Shown: one piece after another, positions 14,635 through 22,328 of the stretch | How the letters are laid out: every line of letters begins with the position of its first letter | Numbering within the stretch: the stretch's first letter is position 1 | Source: CAZSCF01 sp964636505 | GTDB taxonomy: Bacteria > Patescibacteriota > Minisyncoccia > Moranbacterales > UBA2206 | DNA: 50,121 bases | Assembly (NCBI GenBank): GCA_964636505.1 | Contig: CAZWRY010000006.1 | Location: forward strand, 1-50,121 | Reading direction: 5' to 3' | Notes under the pieces: model-generated | Databases searched by the model: none | What the model saw: only the letters and a program-made list of their open reading frames with translations | Told to the model about the DNA's origin: nothing | Translations under genes and position numbers: made by a program

Positions 14635-14663
14635 TTGACTTTTTATTATTTTTGTGCTACTAT
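14635..14663 (+). promoter_or_regulatory. Promoter of the 14735 gene
   Basis: TTGACT (14635-14640), 17 bases, TACTAT (14658-14663). Confidence 0.6.
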
Positions 14664-14734
14664 ATCCAGTCATTATGAAAACATAATGATTTCAAAAGCT
14701 TCAAAAATTACAAATAAAAAAGGAGGAGAAAATC

Positions 14735-15175
14735 ATGAAAAAGATTACTTGGTTTGCAATTTTCGTGAGTTTCTTCCTCGCGAATCTTGCCTGTGCTGCT
14801 GAACCGGGTAAATTCACCAAAGGTTCGGTTGAAATTAGAGCATACCAGCAAGAGGAAGTGTTTATTCTGATAAGCGCCCGAATGATTAAGGGTGCAGGCG
14901 TCTATCGGATCAATGGCGCCATATATGAAGGAAAAAGATATTACGGTCAGGTTATTTCTAACGAAGGTAAAATTCTGGCCTATTTTCCTTCAGAGGCGCC
15001 TAGCGGAATCATTTTCTGGGATGAATTTGGTTCTGAAATTAGGGGCGGGACGAAAATTTTCAATGGGAAAGCGCTAATCCGAGCTCCGTACTTTCCTGAT
15101 GTCGAGAGGATTGAGCTTCTGGATCCTCAAGGCAAAAAACTTTTGGTCATTCCGATGTCTGAGGTGACCAAATAA
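14735..15175 (+). CDS. Secreted soluble paralogue of the preceding surface domain
   Basis: A 146-residue protein with a signal peptide (MKKITWFAIFVSFFLANLACA, cleavage after ACA near residue 21) and a strong AAAGGAGGAG ribosome site. The mature part aligns with the domain of the preceding gene: GKILAYFP for GKILGYYP, APYFPDVERIELLDPQGKKL for IPYFPNGKYADIYNPKGEKI. It lacks the Cys motif, stalk and anchor, so it should be released or periplasm-like. It has its own promoter and terminator. The role of the family is unknown to me. Confidence 0.8.
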   Translation: MKKITWFAIFVSFFLANLACAAEPGKFTKGSVEIRAYQQEEVFILISARMIKGAGVYRINGAIYEGKRYYGQVISNEGKILAYFPSEAPSGIIFWDEFGSEIRGGTKIFNGKALIRAPYFPDVERIELLDPQGKKLLVIPMSEVTK

Positions 15176-15188
15176 AAAAAGCTTTTCA

Positions 15189-15226
15189 AAAAAAGGCCAT
15201 ACATAATAAAATTGTATGGCCTTTTT
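15189..15226 (+). terminator. Intrinsic terminator
   Basis: AAAAGGCCATACA ... TGTATGGCCTTTTT, a strong stem with T tract. Confidence 0.92.
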
Positions 15227-15253
15227 CAATTATATTGGAGAAGTTATTTAGCC

Positions 15254-15282
15254 TTGAAAAAAAGCCGAGGATAGGCTATGCT
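15254..15282 (+). promoter_or_regulatory. Promoter of murA
   Basis: TTGAAA (15254-15259), 17 bases, TATGCT (15277-15282). Confidence 0.6.
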
Positions 15283-15316
15283 TAATTTGCTTAATTAGGT
15301 TAATTCAAAGACAAAA

Positions 15317-16582
15317 ATGGCAGAATATTTTGAAATCCAGGGCGGGAAAAAACTAAAAGGCGAAATTGAAGTGCGAGGGTCTAAAAATGCGACCACTCCA
15401 ATTTTAGCGGCGACATTGCTAACCAAAGAAGAATGCATAATTTCCAATATTCCTCTTATTGAGGATGTATACCGAATGTTGGAAATTTTGGAAAGCTTGG
15501 GCGCCGAAGTCAAATGGCTAGGCGAAAGAAAAGTTAGCATTAAAGCGGAAAAAATAGATCCGAATAAAATGGATTTTGAATTGGTAAAAAAAATACGTTC
15601 ATCAATTTTACTTATCGGAGCCTTGAGTTCCAGATTAGATAAATTCAAAATTGCCCGTCCGGGCGGTTGCGTGATTGGGGCGCGCTCCATGGATACTCAT
15701 TTTGAGGCCTTGCAGGATATGGGCGTCAAAGTTTCCCATGAAGATGAATTTTACAGATTTAATTCCAAGGGCAGGAAATCAAACGAGATTGTCCTGAATG
15801 AATTTTCAGTTACCGGAACGGAAAACATCATGATGTTGGCGGCCGGCATTTCGGGAAAAACGATTGTCAAGATTGCAGCGGCCGAGCCGCACGTGGAAGA
15901 TTTGGGAAATTTTTTGATTTCTATGGGTGCTAAAATAAAAGGATTGGGTACACATACCTTGGAAATTGAAGGATCAAAAAAACTTAAAGGAGCAAGGCAT
16001 GAAATAATTCCGGATGCCAATGAGGCAGCTACCTTTCTAATAATGGCTGTGGCTACCCAAAGTCAAATAAAAGTGAAAAATGCCAGAAAAAATAATTTGG
16101 ACTTGGTCTTGAAAAAATTGCAGGATTTTGGAGCCAAATTCATTTTTGGCAAAAACTACATTGAAGTTATTCCTCCGAAAAAAATAAGGTCGGTAGAAAA
16201 AGTGGATACCCGCACTTATCCGGGAATCCCGACAGATGTCCAGGCGCCTTTTAGCGTTTTGGCGACCCAAGCCGACGGCCAAACATTAATCCATGATTCT
16301 CTTTATGAAGGTCGATTTGATCATATCGGCGAAATGCAGAAAATGGGAGCCAAAGCTGAGGTTTTGGATGTACATCGGGTGGTCATTACTGGTCCAACGC
16401 AGCTTAGGGGCAAAAAAATTACCAGTTTCAATCTACGGGCCGGAGCCACGCTGATTATCGCGGCGCTTATTGCCAAAGGCAAAACGATTATCAATGACAT
16501 ATATCAAGTTGACAGAGGCTATGAACGAATAGAAGAAAGGCTGCAAAAATTGGGAGCAAATATTAAGAGAAAGAAAAAATAA
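15317..16582 (+). CDS. murA: UDP-N-acetylglucosamine 1-carboxyvinyltransferase MurA
   Basis: First committed step of peptidoglycan synthesis: transfers enolpyruvate from PEP to UDP-GlcNAc in the cytoplasm. At 421 residues it is the normal length for the EPSP-synthase-like fold. Visible motifs are GSKNATTPILAATLL near residue 22, the active-site loop RPGGCVIGARSMDTH containing the catalytic, fosfomycin-reactive Cys, and FNLRAGATLIIAAL near the end. The Pro usual after GAR is Ser here. It is followed after 16 bases by mreB, a natural cell-wall and shape pairing. Confidence 0.97.
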   Translation: MAEYFEIQGGKKLKGEIEVRGSKNATTPILAATLLTKEECIISNIPLIEDVYRMLEILESLGAEVKWLGERKVSIKAEKIDPNKMDFELVKKIRSSILLIGALSSRLDKFKIARPGGCVIGARSMDTHFEALQDMGVKVSHEDEFYRFNSKGRKSNEIVLNEFSVTGTENIMMLAAGISGKTIVKIAAAEPHVEDLGNFLISMGAKIKGLGTHTLEIEGSKKLKGARHEIIPDANEAATFLIMAVATQSQIKVKNARKNNLDLVLKKLQDFGAKFIFGKNYIEVIPPKKIRSVEKVDTRTYPGIPTDVQAPFSVLATQADGQTLIHDSLYEGRFDHIGEMQKMGAKAEVLDVHRVVITGPTQLRGKKITSFNLRAGATLIIAALIAKGKTIINDIYQVDRGYERIEERLQKLGANIKRKKK

Positions 16583-16598
16583 TTTTTTTAATAAATTC

Positions 16599-17606
16599 AT
16601 GTTTGTAAGAAAAATCGGAATAGATTTGGGCACTGCCAATGTTTTGGTTTATGTGCCGGGCAAAGGGGTAGTCATAAACGAACCGAGTGTTGTGGCGGTT
16701 TCCATTTTGGATAATAAAGTCTTGGCAATCGGTAATGATGCCAAGGAAATGTTGGGACGAACCCCGGATACAATTATGGCTAGCCGTCCAATGAAAGAAG
16801 GTGTAATTGCTGATTATAAAATTACCGAAGCTATGCTTAGGTACTTTATTAACAAGGTGAGCGGAAAATTTCGTTTGGTGCGTCCAGAAGTGATGATTTC
16901 TATTCCGGCCGGAGTAACTTCAACTGAAAGAAGGGCGGTCATTGATGCGGCGGTCAGAGCCGGCGCCAAAATAGCCTATGTGGTTAAAGAACCGGTCTTA
17001 GCGGCTATTGGAGCCGGGATCCCGATTAATCAGCCGGTGGGGAATATGATAATTGATATCGGCGGCGGAACATCGGAAGTGGCGGTAATTTCTTTGGGGG
17101 GCATTGTAGCCACAAACAGCGCCAGAGTTGGAGGCAATAAGCTTGACCAGGCGATAGCGGATTACATCAAGAGAAAATACGGCTTAGCTATTGGAGATAA
17201 AACAGCCGAAGAAATAAAAATCAAGATTGGCTCGGCCCTGCCCCAAGTTAAAGAAGAGTACGCGGATGTCAGAGGCCGGGATCTGACCGGCGGACTACCC
17301 AAGATGATCAAGATTTCTTCCAATGAGATTACCGAGGCTATTCAGGATGAACTCAGGGAAATTATTGCGGCTATCAAAAAAGTTTTGCAAGAAACTCCTC
17401 CAGAGCTGGCTGCCGATGTGATGGATAAGGGGATGGTTTTGTCCGGCGGCGGAGCGATGCTGAAGCACTTGGATCAATTGATTACCAAAACAATCAATGT
17501 GCCTTGCTATGTGGCCGAAGAACCTCTATTTTGTGTTGTTAAGGGAATTGGTATTGCGCTGGAAAACCTGGAACTTTACAAGCGCACTATCATGCTTTCT
17601 AAATAA
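16599..17606 (+). CDS. mreB: Rod shape-determining protein MreB
   Basis: Actin-like ATPase that guides lateral wall synthesis on the inner face of the membrane. Its 335 residues show the phosphate-1 loop (GIDLGTANVLVYVPGKG), the phosphate-2 region (MIIDIGGGTSEVAVISLGG) and the adenosine motif (GMVLSGGGAMLKHLD). It begins with the short hydrophobic/basic MFVRKI. Adjacent murA suggests a co-regulated wall operon, with no promoter visible between them. Confidence 0.96.
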   Translation: MFVRKIGIDLGTANVLVYVPGKGVVINEPSVVAVSILDNKVLAIGNDAKEMLGRTPDTIMASRPMKEGVIADYKITEAMLRYFINKVSGKFRLVRPEVMISIPAGVTSTERRAVIDAAVRAGAKIAYVVKEPVLAAIGAGIPINQPVGNMIIDIGGGTSEVAVISLGGIVATNSARVGGNKLDQAIADYIKRKYGLAIGDKTAEEIKIKIGSALPQVKEEYADVRGRDLTGGLPKMIKISSNEITEAIQDELREIIAAIKKVLQETPPELAADVMDKGMVLSGGGAMLKHLDQLITKTINVPCYVAEEPLFCVVKGIGIALENLELYKRTIMLSK

Positions 17607-17609
17607 AAT

Positions 17610-17680
17610 CATATAACATACAACATATAGCATTGAACATTAGATTTAATTTGTTATATGTTTCATGTTTTATGCTCTAT
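17610..17680. repeat. Dispersed CAT-rich repeat, paired arms
   Basis: Arms with units like CATACAACATATAG (17617-17630) and the opposite orientation ATATGTTTCATGTTTTATG (from 17656) can fold on each other. Similar arms occur at 2289, 23751 and 39282-39384. Confidence 0.6.
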
Positions 17681-18779
17681 GATTATCGGTATTGACGCTT
17701 CCCGGGCCTTTAAAAGACAAAGAACGGGGATAGAAGAATATTCATATCAAATTATAAAAAACCTCGTAAATGAAATTAGAGAACACGAGGTTGTTTTGTA
17801 TTTGCGAAGTAGCCAAAAAACAGATTTTAATTTACCAGACAATTGGAAAATAAAAATTATCAAATGGCCTAGGTTTTGGACGCAAGTCGGGTTGTCCTTG
17901 GAAATGTTTTTGCGTCCGGTAGATGCGCTGTTTATCCCGGCACACACCGTTCCTTTTATTCATCCTGCTCGTACTGTAGTTACCATCCATGGGCTTGAAT
18001 ATGAATTTTGTCCCGAGGCCTATTCTTTTTGGGAAAAGATTTATATGCGCTTTTCAATTAAAAACTCTTGCAAATGGGCGAAAAAAATAATTGCTGTTTC
18101 AGAAAATACAAAAAAGGATTTGATTAAATTTTATAATGTACCGGAGGAAAAAATCAGAGTTGTTTACGAAGGTTGTTCTATTTATTATCCCGAACTTGTT
18201 TTAGGATCTAATGGTAACGAGATGTTGAAACGAGTTCAGCATGACAAATATCTGTTATTTATTGGCAGGTTAGAAGAGCGCAAAAATACTATTGGAATAG
18301 TTAAGGCTTTTAATATTTTGAAAAGTAAATATAAAATTCTGCATAAACTTGTTTTGGCCGGTAAGCCTGGATTTGGATATGAAAAGATAAAAAATAAATT
18401 AGCCCAAAGCAGGCAAAAGGATGCAATTATTGAGCTTGGTTTTATTTCCAAAGAAGAAAAACAGTATTTATTGAAAAATGCAGAAGTTTTTCTTTTTCCT
18501 TCCTTTTATGAGGGTTTTGGGCTTCCAATTCTAGAGGCACAAAATGCTGGCGTGCCAGTGGTAACTTCCAATGTTTCTTCAATTCCGGAAGTTGTAAGCG
18601 ACAGCGCGCTTTTGGTTGATCCGAACAATGCTAAGGAGATTGCAGATGCTGTTTATAAAATTATTTCCAACGAAAACATCAAAAAAGACCTTGTGCAGAA
18701 AGGTCTTGAAAACGTCAAACGCTTCAGTTGGTCAAAATGCGCAAGAGAAATCGCGGAAGTTTTGGGAAAAAAGCATTAA
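17679..18779 (+). CDS. Glycosyltransferase family 4 (GT-B) with an in-frame repeat insertion
   Basis: A 366-residue enzyme that transfers a sugar from an activated donor, probably to a cell-envelope polysaccharide. I start at ATG 17679 (MIIGIDASRAFKRQRTGIEEY); an in-frame start seven codons upstream lies inside a dispersed repeat. The amino Rossmann domain contains IPAHTVPFIHPARTVVTIHG and IAVSENTKKDLIKFY. The carboxy domain has YLLFIGRLEERKN, the donor-site loop FPSFYEGFGLPILEAQNAGV and VTSNVSSIPEV. Between the domains, before YLLFIGRL, sits NEMLKRVQHDK, a peptide I recognise as the product of a dispersed palindromic repeat. Confidence 0.9.
   Translation: MIIGIDASRAFKRQRTGIEEYSYQIIKNLVNEIREHEVVLYLRSSQKTDFNLPDNWKIKIIKWPRFWTQVGLSLEMFLRPVDALFIPAHTVPFIHPARTVVTIHGLEYEFCPEAYSFWEKIYMRFSIKNSCKWAKKIIAVSENTKKDLIKFYNVPEEKIRVVYEGCSIYYPELVLGSNGNEMLKRVQHDKYLLFIGRLEERKNTIGIVKAFNILKSKYKILHKLVLAGKPGFGYEKIKNKLAQSRQKDAIIELGFISKEEKQYLLKNAEVFLFPSFYEGFGLPILEAQNAGVPVVTSNVSSIPEVVSDSALLVDPNNAKEIADAVYKIISNENIKKDLVQKGLENVKRFSWSKCAREIAEVLGKKH
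18216..18246 (+). repeat. Dispersed palindromic repeat inserted in frame
   Basis: The core TGTTGAAACGAGTTCAGCA folds as TGTTGAA-acgag-TTCAGCA and encodes MLKRVQH in the glycosyltransferase interdomain linker. Confidence 0.65.
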
Positions 18780-18825
18780 ATCCTTTTTATAAAATATTAA
18801 TCTGGTGATTGCAGATCAGAATTTT

Positions 18826-19362
18826 TTATTTTTTCGCTTCTGCTGAGGTCTGTTTTAGAAATCTTAAAATGGTCCAGGCCAATAAACCTCCGGTTATGGC
18901 GGTTATGAATTGAGGATAATTCATCATAGAGGCAACGCTTTGAGCTGTTTCGGCTTTAAGGAAATTTTCCAAAATTAATAGAGATACCGAATAGAGGAAA
19001 ATAAATTTAATGAAGGCCGAGATTACAATGCCCGTAAAAAATTTTCCGGATGACTTAAAATATTTGAAAATTTCCATCATTATGATGTTGCTTATCATTA
19101 TGAAAGGCAGCATCGGCAAAAGACTGGCCGGCAAAAAGCCAGTGCTAAGGGCTATGCAGCTAGGAATCAAAGCAATTAAATAAGCCTTGCGAATGCCAAG
19201 CAAGATGATAGCCAAGAAAAGAGTTGTGTTCACGATTGGTCCGGTGATGAACTGCTGGCCCGAAATATGGCCAAGATAAGGCGCCGTAACGGCAACTGTC
19301 AGCAAAATTAATGTTTGACTCAGGGAAATTATTTGGTTTTTGTCTAATGTTTTTGTGTTCAC
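18826..19362 (-). CDS. Multi-pass membrane protein, ECF-transporter S-component-like
   Basis: A 178-residue hydrophobic protein with about five to six membrane helices and recognisable segments (ITGPIVNTTLFLAIILLGIR, GFLPASLLPMLPFIMISNI). It resembles CPR membrane proteins annotated as ECF-type substrate-binding or iron-hydrogenase-like proteins. I favour a vitamin or metal uptake S component at modest confidence. I start at the GTG at 19362; a GTG 75 bases upstream in frame lies in attC-like repeat sequence, so the longer form would translate part of the recombination site. It is the first gene outside the cassette array and may be a captured cassette or the chromosomal neighbour. Confidence 0.55.
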   Translation of the reverse strand: MNTKTLDKNQIISLSQTLILLTVAVTAPYLGHISGQQFITGPIVNTTLFLAIILLGIRKAYLIALIPSCIALSTGFLPASLLPMLPFIMISNIIMMEIFKYFKSSGKFFTGIVISAFIKFIFLYSVSLLILENFLKAETAQSVASMMNYPQFITAITGGLLAWTILRFLKQTSAEAKK

Positions 19363-19410
19363 TGTGTTTTTGTTTCTTTTCCTTTTTATAGCTAATAAAG
19401 AAAGAAGATC

Positions 19411-19490
19411 AAAAATTTGGGTGGAAGAAATTTGCACCCTTTGGAATATAATTGAGGCAAATTTCTGGAACCTGATATGAGTTGTTAGGC
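19411..19490 (-). repeat. attC-like site A (partial, end of array)
   Basis: This 80-nt block aligns without gaps to 21361-21440 (about 47 identities by eye). On the minus strand it reads GCCTAAC (fits RYYYAAC), AA, stem arm CTCATATCAGG, then TTCCAG and an inner stem, ending at the AATTTGGGTG core. The partner arm and second terminal box are absent, so it is half a site. Confidence 0.7.
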
Positions 19491-19508
19491 GATGTAATGC
19501 TTGAAAAT

Positions 19509-20315
19509 TTATTCCTTATTTGAAATTTTTATTGCCCTGTTCGTAAAATCCAAAACCTCAAAATTATTTTTTTGCAGATATTCTTTCGTTACTTCATAAA
19601 GTACTGGCGCAAAATTTGTCGTAATATTTTCGATTTTTTCCACATTACCATTAAATCTCGTTTTTTTGTAGATTTCGTTATATCTGAAATATTTTTGACC
19701 TCTTCTGATGAAAAAATGATTTTTCTCAAATGCATGGAATTTTTCTGGTATTGGGCGAGGAGATAATATTTGTCCTTTCAAGTGATTATTGGTAAGCCAT
19801 ATTTTTAATTGTAATGGATATTTTGATGTGTTTTTTACTTTAAGATCAATGAAGTTGTATAAAATAGTAGCACCACTGCCAAACGGCAAAGTTCTCCCAG
19901 AGTCAGGAAAAACATCCACAGAATGATGATACCTTTCTACTGTTTCAAACGGTGTATGTAAAAAAATCCAGTAAAGAAAGTTAGATATTTGGCATAGTCC
20001 GCCGCCAATTCCTTTGATAACTTTGCCGCTTGATAACAGCATTCCATCAACATATCCATTTTCATATTTTGGCTTACCGATAATTCTCCAAAGTGAAAAA
20101 ACGTGATTGGGCTTTATGATTACACCGTTTAGTCGTTGGATTGCTTGTTTCAAATTTACGATCTTTTGTTCTTGTAGCTTTGGATCGCTATCTCCGAGCC
20201 TGCGTCTCAAAACTGATTGATGTCTGGCCACCACACAATCAAAAAAATCATTTTTTCTTTCATATTTGATTCTAAAATCGAAAAAATTCTGAACATCCCT
20301 TACTTTATGACGCAA
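19509..20315 (-). CDS. VanW-family protein (amino end unclear, possible frameshift)
   Basis: VanW proteins occur in some glycopeptide-resistance clusters and widely elsewhere; their activity is unknown. The core is well conserved: HQSVLRRRLGDSD, NHVFSLWRIIGKP, GIGGGLCQISNFLYW, HHSVDVFPDSGRTLPFGSGA and LKIWLTNNHLKGQIL. The only standard in-frame start is TTG at 20315. However, the same frame stays open upstream to about 20453 and encodes typical VanW amino-terminal sequence (RIALSRKYPFLKK). An ATG at 20461 starts a different frame (MKFLFPFLNK) that stops near there. A one-base frameshift near 20430 would give a gene starting at 20461, 30 bases after attC-like site B. Confidence 0.8.
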   Translation of the reverse strand: MRHKVRDVQNFFDFRIKYERKNDFFDCVVARHQSVLRRRLGDSDPKLQEQKIVNLKQAIQRLNGVIIKPNHVFSLWRIIGKPKYENGYVDGMLLSSGKVIKGIGGGLCQISNFLYWIFLHTPFETVERYHHSVDVFPDSGRTLPFGSGATILYNFIDLKVKNTSKYPLQLKIWLTNNHLKGQILSPRPIPEKFHAFEKNHFFIRRGQKYFRYNEIYKKTRFNGNVEKIENITTNFAPVLYEVTKEYLQKNNFEVLDFTNRAIKISNKE

Positions 20316-20490
20316 AAAAATAATTGGCTTTTTTAGAAATGGATATTTTCTGGAAAGAGCAATTCTTTTTGGATTCTCATAATTGTAGATACATACGGCG
20401 ATTTTTTTTCTATTTTTATCATAATTGCTTATTTGTTTAGGAAGGGAAATAAAAATTTCATTTCAATAGAGAATTTTCAAGAATTATTTC

Positions 20491-20684
20491 GTTTAACGTA
20501 TCGGAGTAAACGAAGTTCGTTTTCCGACTTTAATTTATTAAACTTTGTGAATCAACGAAACTATATCAAATGAGATAATCTTGTTATTGGCACGAACTAA
20601 GTAAAACGAATTTGGATGAGAAAATTTTGCATACCTTGAAATATATTTGCGCAAAATTTTTGAACCGTTTACTCCGTGTTATCG
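20491..20684 (-). repeat. attC-like site B (complete, 194 nt)
   Basis: On the minus strand: CGATAAC, AC, outer stem arm GGAGTAAACG, conserved GGTTCAA, inner stem (AAAATTTTGC / GCAAAATTTT), conserved CA-CCAAATT core, a long AT-rich middle, AAGTCGG, GAACTTCGTTTACTCC (the complementary outer arm), GATAC and GTTAAAC, a perfect GTTRRRY box. Architecture matches an integron attC; the outer arms differ from those of site C but remain complementary. Confidence 0.75.
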
Positions 20685-21247
20685 GATGTTTGGGGCAAAA
20701 AATCATTTTTATATCTCAAAAAAAATAAATTCAAAGCGGCTAATGTAAGACCGCACACTATTTTTTCATCCAGTATCATTTTTTTAAGTTCGGGAATGCT
20801 GATTTTAATAACTTCCTGTATAGATTCATCGTTTTCTTGGTTATCTGTTTTTAGGCCGGTCAAATTTAATTTTGTAGCCAAAAAAACATTTATGTATGTT
20901 GTTTCATGACCTGGCGCTACATAAAAACCTCCAAGCCTCTCCCATTTTTCAGCTGTGATACCAGTTTCTTCGCGTAGTTCTTTTTGTGCTTGTTCAAGAA
21001 TATTTCCATTGTCTATTACGCCGGCAGGCAACTGTAAAATGTTTTTTTGAAGAGGGTATCTATATTCATTGATAAAATATACAAAATTATTATTATCTTG
21101 AGCGATGATAAAATTTCCTGCTTGTTTTTCAAGAAAGGCATAGATACCCTCTTTACCATCCGGCCTAAAAACAGAATCTTCATGAAGCTTAATCCAGGGG
21201 TTACTATAAATGAGCTTTGAATTTATTTTTTTCCATTCTCTGGACAT
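20669..21247 (-). CDS. NUDIX hydrolase, ADP-ribose pyrophosphatase-like, in a cassette-like unit
   Basis: A 192-residue protein resembling the ADP-ribose pyrophosphatase (NudF) branch: LPAGVIDNGNILEQAQKELR then EETGI. The box keeps the KELREE core but its G-x5-E element is one residue short and lacks the first Glu, so activity may be altered. The region after the box has GFYVAPGHETTYINVFLA, as in ADP-sugar pyrophosphatases. The last codons (SDNTE-stop) are encoded by the first box and stem of attC-like site B. The ATG lies 54 bases from the end of site C. Confidence 0.85.
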   Translation of the reverse strand: MSREWKKINSKLIYSNPWIKLHEDSVFRPDGKEGIYAFLEKQAGNFIIAQDNNNFVYFINEYRYPLQKNILQLPAGVIDNGNILEQAQKELREETGITAEKWERLGGFYVAPGHETTYINVFLATKLNLTGLKTDNQENDESIQEVIKISIPELKKMILDEKIVCGLTLAALNLFFLRYKNDFLPQTSDNTE

Positions 21248-21301
21248 AAATGATTATTACTATAAAAACTTTGTAGTTTAGAAATTTTTGCCCCAAATTT
21301 C

Positions 21302-21440
21302 CGATAACGTTTGCGTGTATGAGAAGTTTCGCCGACTTCCTTATTTTATTATAGTGGAGGCGAAATTTGGGTGAAAGAAAAAGTGCAACCTATAAAAATT
21401 ATTACGTACTTTTTCTTGAACCTCATACACGCTGTTATAT
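21302..21440 (-). repeat. attC-like site C (complete, 139 nt)
   Basis: On the minus strand: ATATAAC, A, outer arm GCGTGTATGAG, GGTTCAAG, inner stem (AAGAAAAAGT / ACTTTTTCTT), CACCCAAATTT core, a second hairpin (TTTCGCC / GGCGAAA), ACTTC, complementary outer arm CTCATACACGC, AAAC, GTTATCG. Matches site B in layout and in the conserved GGTTCAA, CCAAATT and ACTTC words. Confidence 0.75.
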
Positions 21441-22202
21441 GATGTTTTCTTTTTCGACCTCTTTTAGCACGTCAAAAAATAATTCATTTGCTTTTTGCGA
21501 CTTTGTAGAAATTTCAGATGTTGAATTAACCTTATACAGATCTTCTATTGTTTGCAGAATATCCCTTGGTAGATCGCGCTCGATGTGCTTTAATCCGAAC
21601 TCACGTTTGGTTGGCTCATAGCGTATTCGAAGCAACTCAACTAGTGGTTCAAGAATGAAGGAATGGTAATATTCCAAAGCTTCCAAAAAATTCCCACGAT
21701 TAACCCCTTTTTTGGCCCATGTTTGAAAGAATGAATAAGTCTTTTTAAGCTCAGCAACTCTCTTTTTTTGGAGGTTTTGAAATTCGATTTTGTCCAAATT
21801 GCGAAATTCGATAACTTTTCCTTTTTCAAAAATGATCCTTATTTTCTCATCGGCATGTTCTTTTGTGTACCAAAATTCGCGGCTATGACTTTGCACACAG
21901 ACATCAATTATTAAAAATTCAGAAGTGCCTTTCAGGTGAAAAAACTTTTGACGAATTTTGGGGTGCGGATGATCAATCTCATGTTCAAAATCTAATGGAG
22001 CAATTTTGGACAAAATCGATTGAATTTGTTCAATTACCATTCCTTCATGACCATCTTGCACATCGAGCCATACGTCCATGTCGGAATACTCATCAACTCT
22101 GTCATGGGCATCAGCTCCTTCGAGCCAAAAAGCAAAAACAAATGAATTATTTTTCAATTCATTACCGAGAGCATCTATAATTTGTTGGCGTGTTATTTTC
22201 AT
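21435..22202 (-). CDS. Nucleotidyltransferase-fold protein in a cassette-like unit
   Basis: A 255-residue protein with the nucleotidyltransferase signature at about residues 28-46 (EGADAHDRVDEYSDMDVWLD), where the two Asp of SDMD would bind metal as in aminoglycoside adenylyltransferases and related enzymes. The remaining helical part does not let me name a substrate; resistance is only one possibility. The length is close to AadA-type enzymes, which are classic integron cassette products. Its TAA stop lies inside the terminal box of attC-like site C, and its ATG is 21 bases from the box of site D, leaving almost no spare sequence, as in gene cassettes. Confidence 0.78.
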   Translation of the reverse strand: MKITRQQIIDALGNELKNNSFVFAFWLEGADAHDRVDEYSDMDVWLDVQDGHEGMVIEQIQSILSKIAPLDFEHEIDHPHPKIRQKFFHLKGTSEFLIIDVCVQSHSREFWYTKEHADEKIRIIFEKGKVIEFRNLDKIEFQNLQKKRVAELKKTYSFFQTWAKKGVNRGNFLEALEYYHSFILEPLVELLRIRYEPTKREFGLKHIERDLPRDILQTIEDLYKVNSTSEISTKSQKANELFFDVLKEVEKENII

Positions 22203-22222
22203 AATAGAGAAAAAGAAAATTT

Positions 22223-22255
22223 CATATAACTAGTTTGTATACGAAGTGTTTTCGT
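22223..22255 (-). repeat. attI-like half-site D next to the recombinase
   Basis: On the minus strand: CACTTC, arm GTATACAAA, CTA, GTTATATG. This equals the second half of sites B and C (ACTTC, arm, spacer, GTTA) without the first half. It lies between the cassettes and the divergent recombinase, the position of attI in integrons. Confidence 0.6.
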
Positions 22256-22270
22256 ATAGGGGACACAAAA

Positions 22271-22299
22271 TTGTTTGTTTTGCGAATGTCGTGTATAAT
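22271..22299 (+). promoter_or_regulatory. Promoter of the tyrosine recombinase
   Basis: TTGTTT (22271-22276), 17 bases, TATAAT (22294-22299), pointing away from the cassette array. Confidence 0.65.
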
Positions 22300-22328
22300 T
22301 TAAGTGTAATTAAATTTTAGCAAAAATA

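Noticed and set aside
17610..17680. CAT-rich repeats as a CRISPR array
   Set aside because: Units are about 9 bases, imperfect, without regular spacers, and no cas genes are present.
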